DNA from: Warburgia ugandensis
Taxonomy: Eukaryota > Streptophyta > Magnoliopsida > Canellales > Canellaceae
NCBI GenBank assembly: GCA_035236585.1
Contig: CP141127.1
Coordinates: forward strand, 46,142,001 to 46,206,000
Length of the DNA stretch: 64,000 nt
Direction: 5' to 3'
Below the pieces are notes generated by a model. The model was not told the origin of the DNA, ran no database searches, and saw only the letters and a list, made by a program, of their open reading frames with translations. The translations under genes were made by a program, and so were the position numbers. Shown here one piece after another: positions 25,946-37,593 of the stretch. Position 1 is the stretch's first letter, and each line of letters opens with the position of its first letter.

Positions 25946-28260
25946 GTGGGTCCCTTTCTATATTTAGGGTTTTTCTACCATAAAGCGTAGATCCTTCAAT
26001 TTATCTTAGATCTATTCAAATAAATCATGGATATTACTTTATTTAAACATTATATCATCAATAAATTAGATCCCCATGATTTGATCATCTCAGATCTTGA
26101 AGATCATGAAAATTAGAAGCTTAATTCTTAAAAATAGAAAGTTTTTCGAATTATTTTATCAATATTATGGTTTCAGAAGAAAATAGATGTTACAAGCTTT
26201 CCATAGCTTCTTTCCAATCTCAATTTGGAGTTCACATGACTCCACAATTGAGGACTGGGTTCACAGTCATTCCTAGGGTCCAGATTTGATCTGGGCCCAG
26301 TGGAAGGGACCGCTGGGATCAGTCGGGCAACAGGTCTAGTCGGGCAGAACGATCACCTCACTCTTATCACCAGGACGCATGCAGTAATGAGCATCCTGGG
26401 ACTAGTGTTGTCACACGATCATTCCATCAGGATGGTGTCACACATGGAGACGCAGCTGTAGGGCGTCCTGCGGTGGCGTCCCCAGATTCTTACCCTTTAA
26501 AGAAGATCGGACCGTCCACTTTGGACCGTCCAATCAATTCTTCTTCAATTAAGGGCTAAAACCTTGATAAAAATTCTTGAAATTTCTACCATAGGGGTTT
26601 TGGACCCTTCTAGATCGATTGGATGGCTCATATTTTCCATCTGAGCCCTCTATCATCCAGAATTGAAGGGTTCTTACCCTTACTTGATTATTATTATTTT
26701 TAACCTAAACTTAATTTCAAAAAAATCAAAATTACATAAAATAACATGAAACAAGTGTGGAAAGGGTTTTCACCTACCTGATTGGAGGAAAACTTTAGCT
26801 TTTGCAGTATAAATTAAAAGAATACTGACTTGATGATAAGATAGCCCAAGAACCGCTTATCTTGTGATTTCTAGTTGATTGCACCGTTGGATCTTGAAAT
26901 TGATTTGGGGGCTTTATAGATAAGGTAGTCTAGGTCTTATGGATGGTGGGATTTGTGAGTTTGATTTGGAATAGAGTGCCAAATTGAATTTAGGTCTCTT
27001 GTTCCAATCTAGAGAGAGGAGAGAGAAAGTGAAAAAAGAGAGATTTTGGGGAGTTTTGAAAATTTGGAAAGGAATCTAGATTTGGTTTTAAAGGGTAAGC
27101 AAGCTGATTTCATGGAAATTTTAACAAAACATTTTTGGAGGATTTTTGGAGGTGTATTTATAGATGTTTTTGAATTTTTCATAATTACTTGTAATAATTA
27201 TGTTTCAATTCTTTTAAATATTAAATTAACATTGGATCCTCCACTACCACCTCCTTCTCCACTAGAATATGGTATTGGTTTGATCACTCATTGCATGTTT
27301 ACTGGCCGTTGGATTCATTTGTGGGTCCCACAGAGGTGTGAAAGGACCATTTTGCCCTTTTATGGAGAAAAATTCATTTTATTCTCCTGAACTCGGAATT
27401 GAACTTACTTAGTGTCGTGGGAATCATATTTATGCGTAAATTCTAAATATTTATGTCTTAGATCTCGATTATGGGTAAAATTACCATTTTACCCTTTTAT
27501 TCATAAAAATGAAGAAAATTAGGGATTTTTCATTTTAACTTGGAATTGAACATACTTAGTGTCATTTCGATCAGTTTTTTGAGCACATTCATAATTTATA
27601 AGTTTTAAATAATGTTTTAATCTCTATAAAAAGAGAATTTCCAATAAACTAATATTCCAGCCCAAAATTTCAAACAATTCAAACTAAATTGGTTTTCTCA
27701 ATCAATTTACAAAAATTGGGGTTATTACATATGTGACATTGAATAGAAGTTGGGTGAAAAATTAATTGTACCTCAAGTCCAAATACGAGTTAATTATCAT
27801 TAACAATCTCAAGAATGCACTAGTTGAGAGATAGTATTTAAACATGGTAAACTTATCTTCTAACAAACACTAAGAGAGTATTAATTAAGATATGAGAAAA
27901 TAATAACATGGAATAATACATAAGGACCATAAAGTTAGAGATGAAGTTAAAGACACACCTTCTCGTAACAAGGCATTTAGACCTTAACACCATGAAGAGG
28001 ACAACAACAACTAAAACGACTACGTAATAAGTTGAGAATGGAATTAACTAGGTAATTCATACTACCAGACATAGCATGGTAGTACATGACACTCCATCAA
28101 ATTCATGATTTAGAGATATCTATAATATGAACTGATGGGTTCACAAATTTGGCCAAGGGCCTGGAACATGGTTTTCATTGACATTTGGTGAGCATCACTC
28201 GAGTGGTGCTAAGCCATGAGATTTGGATTGTTTTATTAGCCACTAGTTTTGGACTTCATC

Positions 28261-28560
28261 GATGCTTTTGGAAGATAGTCAATGAGTAGTCATAAGTCTT
28301 AACAAATGCTGTTTTGTAGATGCTTAAGTAGGTGCTCTATGAGTAGTTATAATCCTTGATGATTATGGATTTCATCAATGGTTTAGGCTGGCACTCTATG
28401 TGCAGCGGTAAGTTGTGATGGATGCAGATTTGTCGATGCTTAGGTAGGTGCTCCATGAGTAGCTGTAAGTTCTTGTGGATATGAATTTTACTGATGCCTT
28501 GGGTAGTCACTCTTGGAGTGTCTTAAATCCCAAATTGCTTGGCAGGTGCTCTACAAGTAC
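28261..28560 (+). repeat. Degenerate ~60-bp tandem repeat inside solo LTR E
   Basis: About five successive units of close to 60 bp. They share a core like TAGGTAGGTGCTCCATGAG, TAG(C/T)(T/A)(G/A)TAAG, and a GATT(T)..T.GATGC end. Units begin near 28261, 28321, 28381, 28441 and 28501, the last being the weakest. It is non-coding and lies in the part of E that would be upstream of the PBS-side end. Confidence 0.6.
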
Positions 28561-30312
28561 CATAAGACCCGAAGGCTTGCATGCTTAGGGCAATAGTTAG
28601 ACCTGGAAGCAAGCATGCTACATGCCATTGTAAGTCCCAAAGACCTTATGCTAGGAGGTGTAATTGACCACTGACCTCTGAGATGAGATTGATACTAGCC
28701 CTGCCATGGATATGATGGCCAGTAAGAGTACCTTCTCATGGGGACTTGCTCTGAGTGATAGTTCGGTGGCCCTCATGAGGTCTCATGAGTAATGGGTCGT
28801 GCATGTATCTAAGAGTAGACGTAGATGCCATGGTAGTTGTCAGTGGGTGACGGTAGGGCCCCACAAGCATAGGTGTCTATGTGTTTGTTAGCATGTTGGG
28901 CATGCTAGTCATTCTCAAGAGTTTAGACCATTGGTCTCTAATGGTAGGATGATATGCCACTAATGGTCCTTAGTGGCAGGATGATATGGAGTGATCAGTT
29001 TTACACAATGATGCAGGCATAGATTATGCATTGCTAATTGAGGCTATGGGCTTGGGTTCGACATTATTTGTTTTGAGCATTTTGATTTGATAGATTTTTC
29101 ACTTACTTTGAACATTATGGATGATTTGATATCATTTGTCTTTGTGGATCTTTATAGCACATGTGTTAATCACACTTTTCATAGATTACATATATGTATA
29201 TATGTATTCATAGACATGCACTTATAATTATATATATGTATTGATAGACATACACTTATAATATTGCATGCTCTATTTTAAGTGTTCTAGCTTAGATTAG
29301 TTTTTCAACCTGTTGTGAGCTATTGTTTTTACGTACCCCTCCAAACAATATTTTACGTGATATTCTAGGTAGCCTGAGAGCAAGAGATACAAGGAAGGCA
29401 AAAATACTTTGATCCTTCCTTGTATTTGCTTAAATGTTAGGAGATTATGGCTGAAGAGTAATTCCCTTTGATAGAATCCATGTATAGGATTACATTTAAG
29501 ATATTGTAAATAACTTAAACTTCTATTGACACATTGGGTGACTGTAATATGAATTGCAAAAAATTTTTGAATGGGTTGTGTGGGTTTTCTTGGGGCAGTA
29601 TGGTTGATCTTGTGGCATGTATCTATAACCTTTCATTGGTTAGAAGACTATTATTTTACATATATGTGGAGATTTTAGCATAAGTCTCAAAAGAAGTTGA
29701 TGAATTTTAAAAATAAATAAATATATTATTATTCTGATAATGTTTTCTATAACAAGGAAATTTCCACAACTTCTCATCTTAAAATCAATAAAGGCTTTAG
29801 AAACCTAGGATGCTACACTAGGCTCCTTAGCTTGTCACCTTCTTCATTGTTTGTATATGGCTAGGTGGCTTGAGTGAATCCCATGCAAAGGTGCTGGACT
29901 TTGGATGGCCTATGCATAGGGCCATTTTAAACACCTTTGGCTCCTCGAATTCCATCCTTTGCATGCCTTAATGTGCTCTTGATCCTTGATATCTCTTTGG
30001 ATAGATGATGATTAGGCTTTAATTTGATTTTTTTTATCTTGATCTTCAATTTTCATCTCCATCAATTTGGCCGTTGGATCATCATCTTGATTCCCAGAAA
30101 AGATGAAAACTCTAATTAAATTCTAGAAAAAATAGTTATTCACTTACTTATCCTTGATTAGCCTCTAAACTTGCAAATTATTAAATATTTGGTTTTTTTA
30201 GTCAGAAATGCATGTGTTATAATGTTTGGCCAAAAACCCTAGTTTAACGATGTAAGTTATACCATGTGGACAACTAATTGGATGATTGTCACACAAATTT
30301 GGACACTTTTAA

Positions 30313-31628
30313 GAAACCAAACAAGGAAAAGGTTGTTGAAGACAAGGAAAGGTAGCCAAGATATTGAAGTCCAACATTTTAAGATCTCCAAGTTGATGTG
30401 CTTGATTTTGAGGAGTTATAAGCGACCCATCTTACTTCAATTAGGTGTGGAATTCTTGGGTATATATAGAGTTTTGGGTTTCCAATATGATAAGAATCTA
30501 TCCTAGGAAGAATAAGTAGAATTAGAACTAGGACTCAAGGTAGGAAAGTTAGGTGGTGGTTCGAGATAGAAGATTAGGTGAGTGGACTTCCTAATTATGA
30601 GTGAAGGAAAGGGGGGGCCGGGGCAGGGGGGGTGTTATTGAATTCCAACCTAGGATGATGTGTGGAATCTCTTTCACATGTTGGGATGGAGAGAAAGTGT
30701 AAAATGTTAAGAAAAATAGAGGAAACAAGTAGGCATGTGACGTAATTGAGGGAGGAATGGGTTTAGAAGGTGGAGTTGTGAATTGGCTAGATTTATAAGT
30801 AGGGAAGGTGTCACCTTTCAAAGAAGGTGATGTGGAACTCCTTTTCTAATTATCTAACATGGTGAGTAGGAAAGAGAGAAAGGTAGGGGGCAAAAGAGAG
30901 GAAAACAAATGAGGAATTTAGACTTAGTCTCTCTCTTGATTGATCCACCAATGCATGTAAATCTTACCATGTTGTTTATTGCTCAAATTCCTTTTAAATT
31001 ATCCCTTGAAATTTACTATTTAGCATAAATAATTGCTTAAAATGTCTCCTCCAATAATGTGAATGTATATGGCATGGCTCTCATGTGGCTTGGTGGCTCA
31101 TTTTGTTGGCTTAAGTGGCTAAGTCCTTTAGCTTCAAGGCTTGAATGGCTAGGCATCCTTAGGTTTCCTTATTAAGCTATGAAATTTCATTATGGCTCCA
31201 ATTCTCATCCAAAGGTGGTGGAATTGCATAGCTTTTGCACAGGACCATTTTAGTACCGTTGATGCTTCCAATTGCCTTTTTGGACTTCATTTGCTTACCT
31301 TAAGATGAACTAACCCCTTGATTTAGCTTTAAAAAGTTGAAATTTAGGTATTTGGCCCTCTTTAATATTGATTTTCAATTCTTGTCTTACTTGTTCTTGA
31401 TTGTTGGATCATCTTCTCAACACCTATAAAAGAGTAAAAATCCTAATTAAATCCTAAAAATTATGATTATAAATTAGCTTCTAAACCTAAAAATATAAAA
31501 CTTTTGAATTATTAGGTCACAAATGCATGTATTATAAAATTGTGAAAAAATCCTAGAGTAATGCCTAAATTTCATAACACATGGTCTACTAATTGGGTAC
31601 CCTTTTATACAAAATTGAACACTTATCA
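30313..31628 (-). mobile_element. Element B 3' LTR, inner fragment
   Basis: This aligns from its first bases with 52868-54121, the second half of element B's 5' LTR (shared block GTTG(T/G)GAAGACAAGGAAAGG and the TATATATAG box). The missing ~1.3 kb of the LTR is not deleted by decay but interrupted: the outer end of element A's 5' LTR abuts it exactly at 30312/30313. So A inserted in this LTR, and the remainder should lie left of A's 3' LTR, outside the window. The right end on the minus strand is TGATAAGTGTTCAAT, followed inward by the purine-rich AGGGGTG at 31629-31638, the likely polypurine tract. Confidence 0.8.
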
Positions 31629-33300
31629 CACCCCTAAGTACCATTTTGCTAGTCCCGAGTAAAACATGCAAAAAATCATGAAAATAAAAGAGTTACCATT
31701 TTCTTAGCACATGCAATAAGTCCTTCAAGCCCTATGTTACCCCTAGTGGACAAATGAAGCCCCTTGAGGGTTTTCAGTAAATATACCCATAAAATTTCAT
31801 AAGGATAAGTTCCTTTATTTTATTGAATTCTCTTCCATTAGCACTCTACTGGCTTTAACAACATGATAAAGACGAATGAGAAATTCTACAAGTTAGAAAA
31901 AAAAAAAGCTCTAAGAGAAAATGATTAAAAAAAATTCCCTCATGATGTGACCGAATCCAACAAAGTCAAATGGTTCACATAATCTTTTACTCACAAATGA
32001 GACAAAAGATTATGATCTTTAAGAATAAATGTCATTACCAAGGCCTGTAAGGGTAGTTCACCTTAATTCCTTCCTATTTATATCCTCATTAAGGCTATAT
32101 TCCACCTTAAGATCAGTAGGTCATTAGACAGGACTAAATGTATGCTTGGGAATGGTTTTGAAAGAATGGGTATAAGGATTCAAATTTTCAAATTTGACGA
32201 GAGGTCTTTTATAACAGTTGTTTGGACAACTTTTCTTTTCTTTGTATTGAAATAAATATCTTTACTAATTTTTGTTTTTCATGATATTTCTATTTTTTTG
32301 ACTTTTCCTTGTATTTCTCTTCTTCTTTTTTGTTTGAGGGAAGGGCTTTTCTATGTAAACATTTTGATATTTTTCACTTCTTAGATTTTTGTCCTTTTTG
32401 AATTTTTCTATCATCTCTACTCATTTTTGAATGATAGGTAATGCATATTTAACTGAGGTTTTTGGGATAAGGTAAATGGGGTTTTGGAAAGAATACCAAG
32501 AAGCTCAAAGGTCTAACTAGTAGTATGCATTACTGGGTAGCTTCATGTCTCTGAGATGAAATAAGGATGGCCTATATCACTTCCTAGTTTCTTAAAGCCT
32601 ATCAGATTCAATAAATTTTTAGGAAATTAAGTTAGTACTCCTATTGTAATTCTTGGCAATTGACCAAAACAAAGATACTTGGATCTTGCATTGTAATGTA
32701 CACTGAAGAAAGTGATGTTTGCTGAAGAGATTATGGAATTACTTATAACCCTCAGAAAGATGATAGCCAACACTCACTTGGGTCTACAGGTCTCCACTAA
32801 TTTTCCTGAGGGTCTCATATATTAGTCTAGACTATGTACTATATGTAAGTGTATTCTAAGATTTAACTTTCATAAAACACTTTGGAACATTAATAAGATG
32901 AAGAATTAACCATATTCATTTCTATTAATAAGTTAAAGTAGTATAAATAATATGTTTTGAAAAATCCAATTCCCATAGCCGTGAAGGAACTTTGACCCCA
33001 AAAAACTTTTCAAAACTAAAAAAAGAACTCTTTTTTTTTTTTTTTTTAAATACAAGAAAATTCAGAAATCCTATGAAATCTCATGCATATGTACACCCAC
33101 AAATTGGAACTAAACATTGTCCCTAATGTTTTCAAACATAGGACCATATACGATAAATGGGTAATGTAGAACAATGAGACCTTTAAAAGCCCTGGGTTTA
33201 ATATCTTCAACTAGACATACAATACTATGCAAAGATGAAGGACATTGGTGAATGGAGGTGATATCATGGATGCAAGTGTCATGGGACATACTAAGGTGGG
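31629..33300 (-). other. Element B 3' untranslated internal region
   Basis: Non-coding DNA between the pol tail and the 3' LTR of element B, starting with the probable polypurine tract (31629-31638). The last part (about 32850-33120) aligns with 7890-8110 of element A and 40850-41100 of element C. It includes a run of about 20 T at 33024-33046. No gene is seen. Confidence 0.65.
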
Positions 33301-34430
33301 TCCTAATATTATGGTAATGCTGGTTGGTTTTCTTCCATTTCAAGTTTCTCCAACTCTGAATTGGGTTTTAAGCTTTGCCCATGTACTTTGAAAATCTCTC
33401 CATCCTTTTCTATCTTGATGGCCCCATTAGATAAGTGGTACATATTATGGTGGGTCCATTGCCTTGAGATCAAAGTTTTCCAGGTAATAGATGCAATCTA
33501 GAATTATACAAAGAGACCTTTTGTCTTGGGGTGATGGAATTTCACATGATGTGTCTATCATGACGACTTTTCATGCAATATTTTTGTATCTTAGCTTAAT
33601 CATATGCATCTTTCCTTAATTCATCCAACTCATTGAGTTGAAGTTTTCTATGGGTTTCAACAATATCTAGTTCAAAATTGATCTTTGAATGGCCTAATAT
33701 GCTTTATGCTCTAGTTCTACTAGTAGGTTGTAAGTTTCTATAGACCAAAGGATAGGATGACATGTCTGTAGGGGTTTTGTATATAGTATCATAGGCCCAT
33801 AAAGCATCAGTAAATCTCAAAGATGAGTCTTTCCTAGCTGGATTAACTATCTTTCTAAAATTCATTTTATCTCCCTATTTGACACTTCTACCTATCCACT
33901 TGTTTGATGATGAAAAGGTGTAGCAATTTTATGGGTAACACTATATTTCTTCATTAAGTTCTCAAACACTTTACTATAAAACAGTTTTTCCCCATCACTA
34001 ATTATGGCTCTAAGAGTACCAAAGTGTGAAAATATATTTTCCTTTAAGAACTTGATCATCACCCTATGGTCATTGGTCTTGCATGATATGGCTTCTACCC
34101 ATTTGGACATGTAGTCCACTCCCATAAGGATGTAAGGATAATAAAAGGAGTTGGGAAAAGGTCCCATAAAATTAATGTCTCAAACATCAAAAGGCTCAAT
34201 GATAAGGATGGGGTTTAAGGACATCATACTTCCTTTACCTATACTCCCTAACTATTAACATCTACCACATTCTTTGTAGTAAGTAGGGGAATCCTCGAAA
34301 ATGGTGGGCTAATAAAATTTCACTAAAGAAATATTTGCAACTATTTTTCTACAACTAAAATGGCCCCCACATACATGGTCATGAAGAAAAGAAAATGACT
34401 TTATGATGTTCACTATTTGGTATACATCTC
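33300..34430 (-). pseudogene. Element B integrase and pol C-terminus (broken)
   Basis: About 34430-34309 shows the zinc-module remnant ending in a GGHFSCRKIVANIS stretch. The core is open at 34167-33892 (91 codons) with GPFPNSFYYPYILMGVDY (first Asp), SKWVEAI, KTNDHR, IISDGE (second Asp) and HHQTSG. A stop falls right after TSG, followed by VEVSNREIK with the catalytic Glu. So all three DDE residues are still visible but the frame is cut. The tail near 33430-33340 reads KIEKDGEIFKVHGQSLKP. This is the best preserved integrase in the window, and its motifs are those of Athila-type elements. Confidence 0.85.
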
Positions 34431-34745
34431 CAAATGATCCGATCAGGATAGTACTTGAACAAGTACATATCATCCCATGTAAAGAGTTTAGCCTCAGCAA
34501 TGAATCTTTTTCTATCTTGTTTAGACCAATGATTAGGATTTGACCTGTGACAAGATAATTAACAATATTTACATACAAAGGAAACTAGGAAATGTGTATC
34601 AATTGTTAATTTGGAAAAGTTTTTGTTATAGGCACATTCTCACTAGTAGACTCTAAAACTAACCATGAAAAATGGTGTGCTATAACATTTTCATAACCTT
34701 TCTTATACCTAATTTCCAAATTAGACTTCTTAGAAAGAAGGTATT

Positions 34746-34960
34746 TTAACATTGTGGGTCTGAATAGACAATGACCTTAAATCTTAGCAAATAAGATCTA
34801 AACCTATCTACAACAAAAGCAACTACTGACAACTCTTTTTTTGTAGTGAAATAATTGAGTTGGGCATCCTTAAGAGTCTTGCTAACATAATATATATATA
34901 TATAAGGGAAAGTTTGACAATACACTATCCCCACACAACCCCTATCACATAGTCTAAAGC
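34746..34960 (-). pseudogene. Element B RNase H fragment
   Basis: The frame reads IYYVSKTLKDAQLNYFTTKKEL, then FVVDRFRSYLLRFKVIVYSD, the core of the retroelement RNase H with its Glu and Asp positions. Just before it a TA dinucleotide run (34888-34901) has expanded into an Ile-Tyr repeat, which probably also disturbs the frame towards RT. Confidence 0.75.
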
Positions 34961-35289
34961 ATTACACATTATTTCAAATGATGCATTCCAATCTTGAGAT
35001 TGAATAACGGACGCATAAGTTAATTTAGCCTTTAGGCACTCAAATGCTTTCATAAAATCAATCTCAAAGTCAAAATTTTCCTCCTCCACAAGCAAATTAC
35101 TTAGGGACTTAGCAATTTTACTAAAATACTTGATGAATCACATATAGAAACCAACATAGCTTAAAAATGAGCATATTTATTTCACCCATCCTTAGAGAAG
35201 GAAGGTTAGAGATTAAATTCACTTTAGTTTTTTCTACTTCTATGCATTATGTGCTATGATATGGACTAAACAATGCCATTTATAACATA

Positions 35290-35790
35290 AAATGACATTT
35301 TTCCAATCTAACACTAAATTTGTTTTCTAATACCTAGCAAGGACAAGTTTTAAATAGTGCAAGCATTCATCAAATGATGAACTAAACACTAAAAAATTAT
35401 TCAAAATCACTTCTAAAAACCTCTCCACCAGATCTGAAGTAGTTAGAGCACTACAAAAGGCATATGATGGTAGGCGAAGGTCCCAAAAGAGTAGGTGAAA
35501 GCAGTCTTCTCCTGATCCTTAAGTGCTATGGGAATTTGGTTATAGCTAGAGTATCCATTAAGAAAGTTATAATAACTATGACTGGTTAACCTTTCTAGCA
35601 TTTGGTTTATAAATGGAAGTGGAAAGTGGTCTTTCCTCGTGACTGAGTTCAATTGTCAATAATCTACACAAATGCTCTACCCGGTGGTTGTGTGAGTGGG
35701 TACTAACTCATTATCCTCATTTCAGATTACTATGACTTTAGACTTCATGGGACAACCTTAACTGGGCTAACCTAAGTGCTGTTAGATATA
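35290..35790 (-). pseudogene. Element B reverse transcriptase (catalytic Asp residues replaced)
   Basis: The motifs in order are NEDNELVPTH, then the open block 35652-35443 with TRKDHFPLPFINQMLERL, then FLNGYSSYNQIPIAL (motif A, 35551-35565, Asn where Asp is catalytic), then EKTAFTYSFGTFAYHHMPF. The YxDD-type box at 35393-35407 reads ILNNF, so both Asp are Asn. Each change is G to A on the coding strand. After it come FSSSFDECLHYLK and further broken thumb sequence. The enzyme cannot be active. The spacing and the motif wording match element A's RT at 10060-10800. Confidence 0.85.
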
Positions 35791-35959
35791 AGGTAGATGA
35801 CACCAACATCTAATAATTTAAGCACTTTGTCTCCACTGGCTCCTTGATATTTGGGTTTAGTCTCCTATAGTCCACCCTAAAGCTTTCTTATATTCTCTAA
35901 GAACATCAAGAAGCTTACCTTCCTATTTTTTATCTAGATCTGAGGCTATGATTATAGAA

Positions 35960-36343
35960 AAGGATTCATAACATCCTAAGTAAGAGTACTTTAGATTTTT
36001 AGGTAATGGATTAAGGATCAAGGCATGTGCTTTTTCTACTGAAGGTATTGGGCAAATTTGAAGGAGGAAGTGGTTCTACTAGAGGTTCCCATTTGGAGGT
36101 ACCCATTATAGGTGTAGCATCCCAAAGATTATTTACCTCATCAATGGAATTGTCTATATCAAAATCACCACTAAAATGTGCTAGACATGCTTCACATGGG
36201 TCTAGAATAGATAATGGTGGATTAGCATCTTGAAGTAGACCTTCAATTAAATTGTTTACACAAGAATCATCTAGGTCTAGATGTTGATGATCGGCATTAA
36301 AAACATTAAGCTTTACTTTCATATTGTCAAAAGATAACTTCAT
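35960..36343 (-). pseudogene. Element B protease-RT linker
   Basis: An open frame of 110 codons at 36343-36011 that begins LSFDNMKVKLNVFNADHQ and contains DFDIDNSIDEVNNLWDATP and SKWEPLVEPLPPS. This acidic linker between protease and RT is typical of Athila-lineage pol and is shared with element A (11317-11123). It is one of the longest uninterrupted retroelement segments in the window but has no known catalytic role. Confidence 0.75.
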
Positions 36344-36519
36344 TACACCATTTCTACAACTAGTGATGGGACACTACCAAAAATGGTCATCCAAGAATTG
36401 TCAAGATTTGACTACTAGGGTTTGATACAGACTAGATATCTAGGAGAATGAAATTTATAGGAAAGTAAAATTAGGCCACATGTATTGGAACATGTTCAAC
36501 CATACCATGTGAAATCTTC

Positions 36520-36930
36520 ATTAATCTATCTGCTAACTACAAGGTGCTATTGGTTGTTTTAAGATCAGTGAGCCCTAGTTGCTCATAGATAGAGAATAGC
36601 AATAGGTTTACACTAGCCCCTATATCTAGTAATACCCTGTCAATGACGATTTTCAATAACACAAAAGATGGTAGGACAACTTGTATCTTTGAACTTAAGA
36701 GGGTGTTGATTAAAGAGCCGAGCCCTATAGTGAGGAAGGCTTTCTTTGCACTTAATCTTGCACTTTTGTGTGTAAAGCTCTTTGAGAAATTTGGCATAAG
36801 CAGGAATGTCTTTAATAGCATTGAGTAATGGAATATTTATTTGTACATGCTTGAACAAATTCATTGTCTCATTAAAATTAGTTCCCTTCGTAGACTTCTT
36901 TAACAATTGAGTGAACGGGGATTTAGGCAC
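36520..36930 (-). pseudogene. Element B gag end and protease (frameshifted)
   Basis: Two overlapping frames cover one original protein. The right frame (36930-36640) carries the gag tail with FKHVQINIPLLNAIKDIPAY and AKFLKELYTQKCK. The left frame (36821-36537) takes over at the protease with LLDIGASVNLLLFSIYEQLGL; the catalytic Asp codon is at about 36626-36624. The switch of frame between them is a frameshift mutation. The catalytic triplet DIG corresponds to the Asp-(Thr/Ser/Leu)-Gly of retropepsins and is intact, unlike in element A. Confidence 0.75.
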
Positions 36931-36934
36931 TTAA

Positions 36935-37588
36935 AATGCCTCCACTATAAGCTTAGATGGAGTAAGGGGTTTCTGTCTTTTCTCTTTGTCTTGTGTTTTA
37001 GCTAGTTCATTCTCCTCTAGCATTTCCTTAGTCTGCCCTACCTTGTTATCAACTTGATGGCTAATCCTAAGGGTAGTTATGGACTATGCTTGCTCATGTG
37101 GTCTACTTAAACTTGATCCTATTTCATATTTGCCCTTAAGGTTTGGAATTGGCTGACTAGGAAATTGTCCCTTTGCTCTATCAATCAATGCTATAAATAA
37201 TTGGCTAATTTGGATTTCTAATTTGGCAATAGCTTGGGAATTTACGGTTGATCTCTATCTACTCTCATTCTAGATATTGTTTAAGGCCTTATTAGTCACT
37301 TATTGTTTCTTCAGGAGCAACTCTATATTTTCCTCAACTGATGATTTCTTTGGTTGTTGAGGAAGCTGAAACTAGAAGGCTACAAAGGAGTTGAAGCTTT
37401 AGGAAAGTTTTGTGTAAGGGGTTCATAGATGGCCCTCCTTGGTAATTGTTCTTTGACCATGACAAGTTATGATGCCTAGCCCATCATCAATTATAGGTCT
37501 TAGAGTAAGGATTATTGCTAGCATTGCTATATGTATTCATTGCATTCACCTATTCCAAAAAATGTTCATTGTACACACTATCAGATGG
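36935..37588 (-). pseudogene. Element B gag, C-terminal part (interrupted by element C)
   Basis: Collinear with 11990-12660 of element A, including the stretch at about 37290-37400 corresponding to A's TTTCCTCAA(A/C)... CTTTGGTTGTTG block. No long frame survives. It stops exactly at the ACAAG duplication where element C inserted; the alignment with element A resumes at 49446 with no gap, showing that the two parts were contiguous. Confidence 0.7.
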
Positions 37589-37593
37589 ACAAG
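37589..37593. repeat. Target-site duplication ACAAG (left) of element C
   Basis: ACAAG here and again at 49441-49445, directly outside the LTR ends of element C. It is a perfect match and lies inside the gag of element B. Confidence 0.85.

Larger units (their letters stand above)
20144..27729 (-). mobile_element. Solo LTR G of family 1 (4888 bp without its nested insert)
   Basis: The plus-strand left end TGTGATGACCTGGG matches the PBS-side end of the family-1 LTRs (62722 and 1778), and the right end GGGGTTATTACA matches 6727-6738. Upstream of 20144 there is no PBS or leader, only element E. A perfect TATGT duplication flanks it. It is thus a solo LTR in minus orientation. Collinearity with 1778-6738 is clear along most of the length (for example 20470-22530 with 2100-4380, and 26860-27729 with 5870-6738), except for a GC-rich block at 26280-26530 that does not align. 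A CTATAAATA box lies at 27155-27163 (minus). Confidence 0.92.
17442..29817 (+). mobile_element. Solo LTR E (about 4.8 kb after removing nested insert)
   Basis: It starts TGTAATAACTG and ends CCTAGGATGCTACA, with TG/CA ends and a perfect CTAGG duplication. Removing the nested element G leaves 4785 bp with no gag/pol and no PBS, and its first and last few hundred bases are not direct repeats of each other. It is therefore best read as a solo LTR left by recombination between two LTRs. The plus orientation is inferred: in the related families the CCTAGG-containing end is the PBS side. It has no other copy in this window. Its right part (27735-29817) holds a ~60-bp tandem array. Frames such as 19336-19530 are incidental. 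Confidence 0.75.
14859..30312 (-). mobile_element. Element A 5' LTR, split by nested solo LTRs
   Basis: The LTR runs 14859-17441 and resumes at 29823-30312; everything between is a later insertion with a perfect CTAGG duplication. Joined, it is about 3.1 kb. The left end is the LTR 3' end next to the PBS. The right end reads, on the minus strand, TTAAAAGTGTCC, a decayed form of the TGATAAGTGTTC start of the related LTRs. The blocks before and after the break match consecutive blocks of the element C LTRs (for example the GGCTTGATGGCTTG stretch before, and the AAAACTCTAATTAAA stretch after), so the two parts do belong together. Frames at 15017-15214 and 16449-17052 are low-complexity and not genes. 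Confidence 0.8.

Noticed and set aside
34888-34901. TA-rich run as a possible promoter
   Set aside because: It is a short dinucleotide run inside decayed RNase H coding sequence, encoding an Ile-Tyr repeat.
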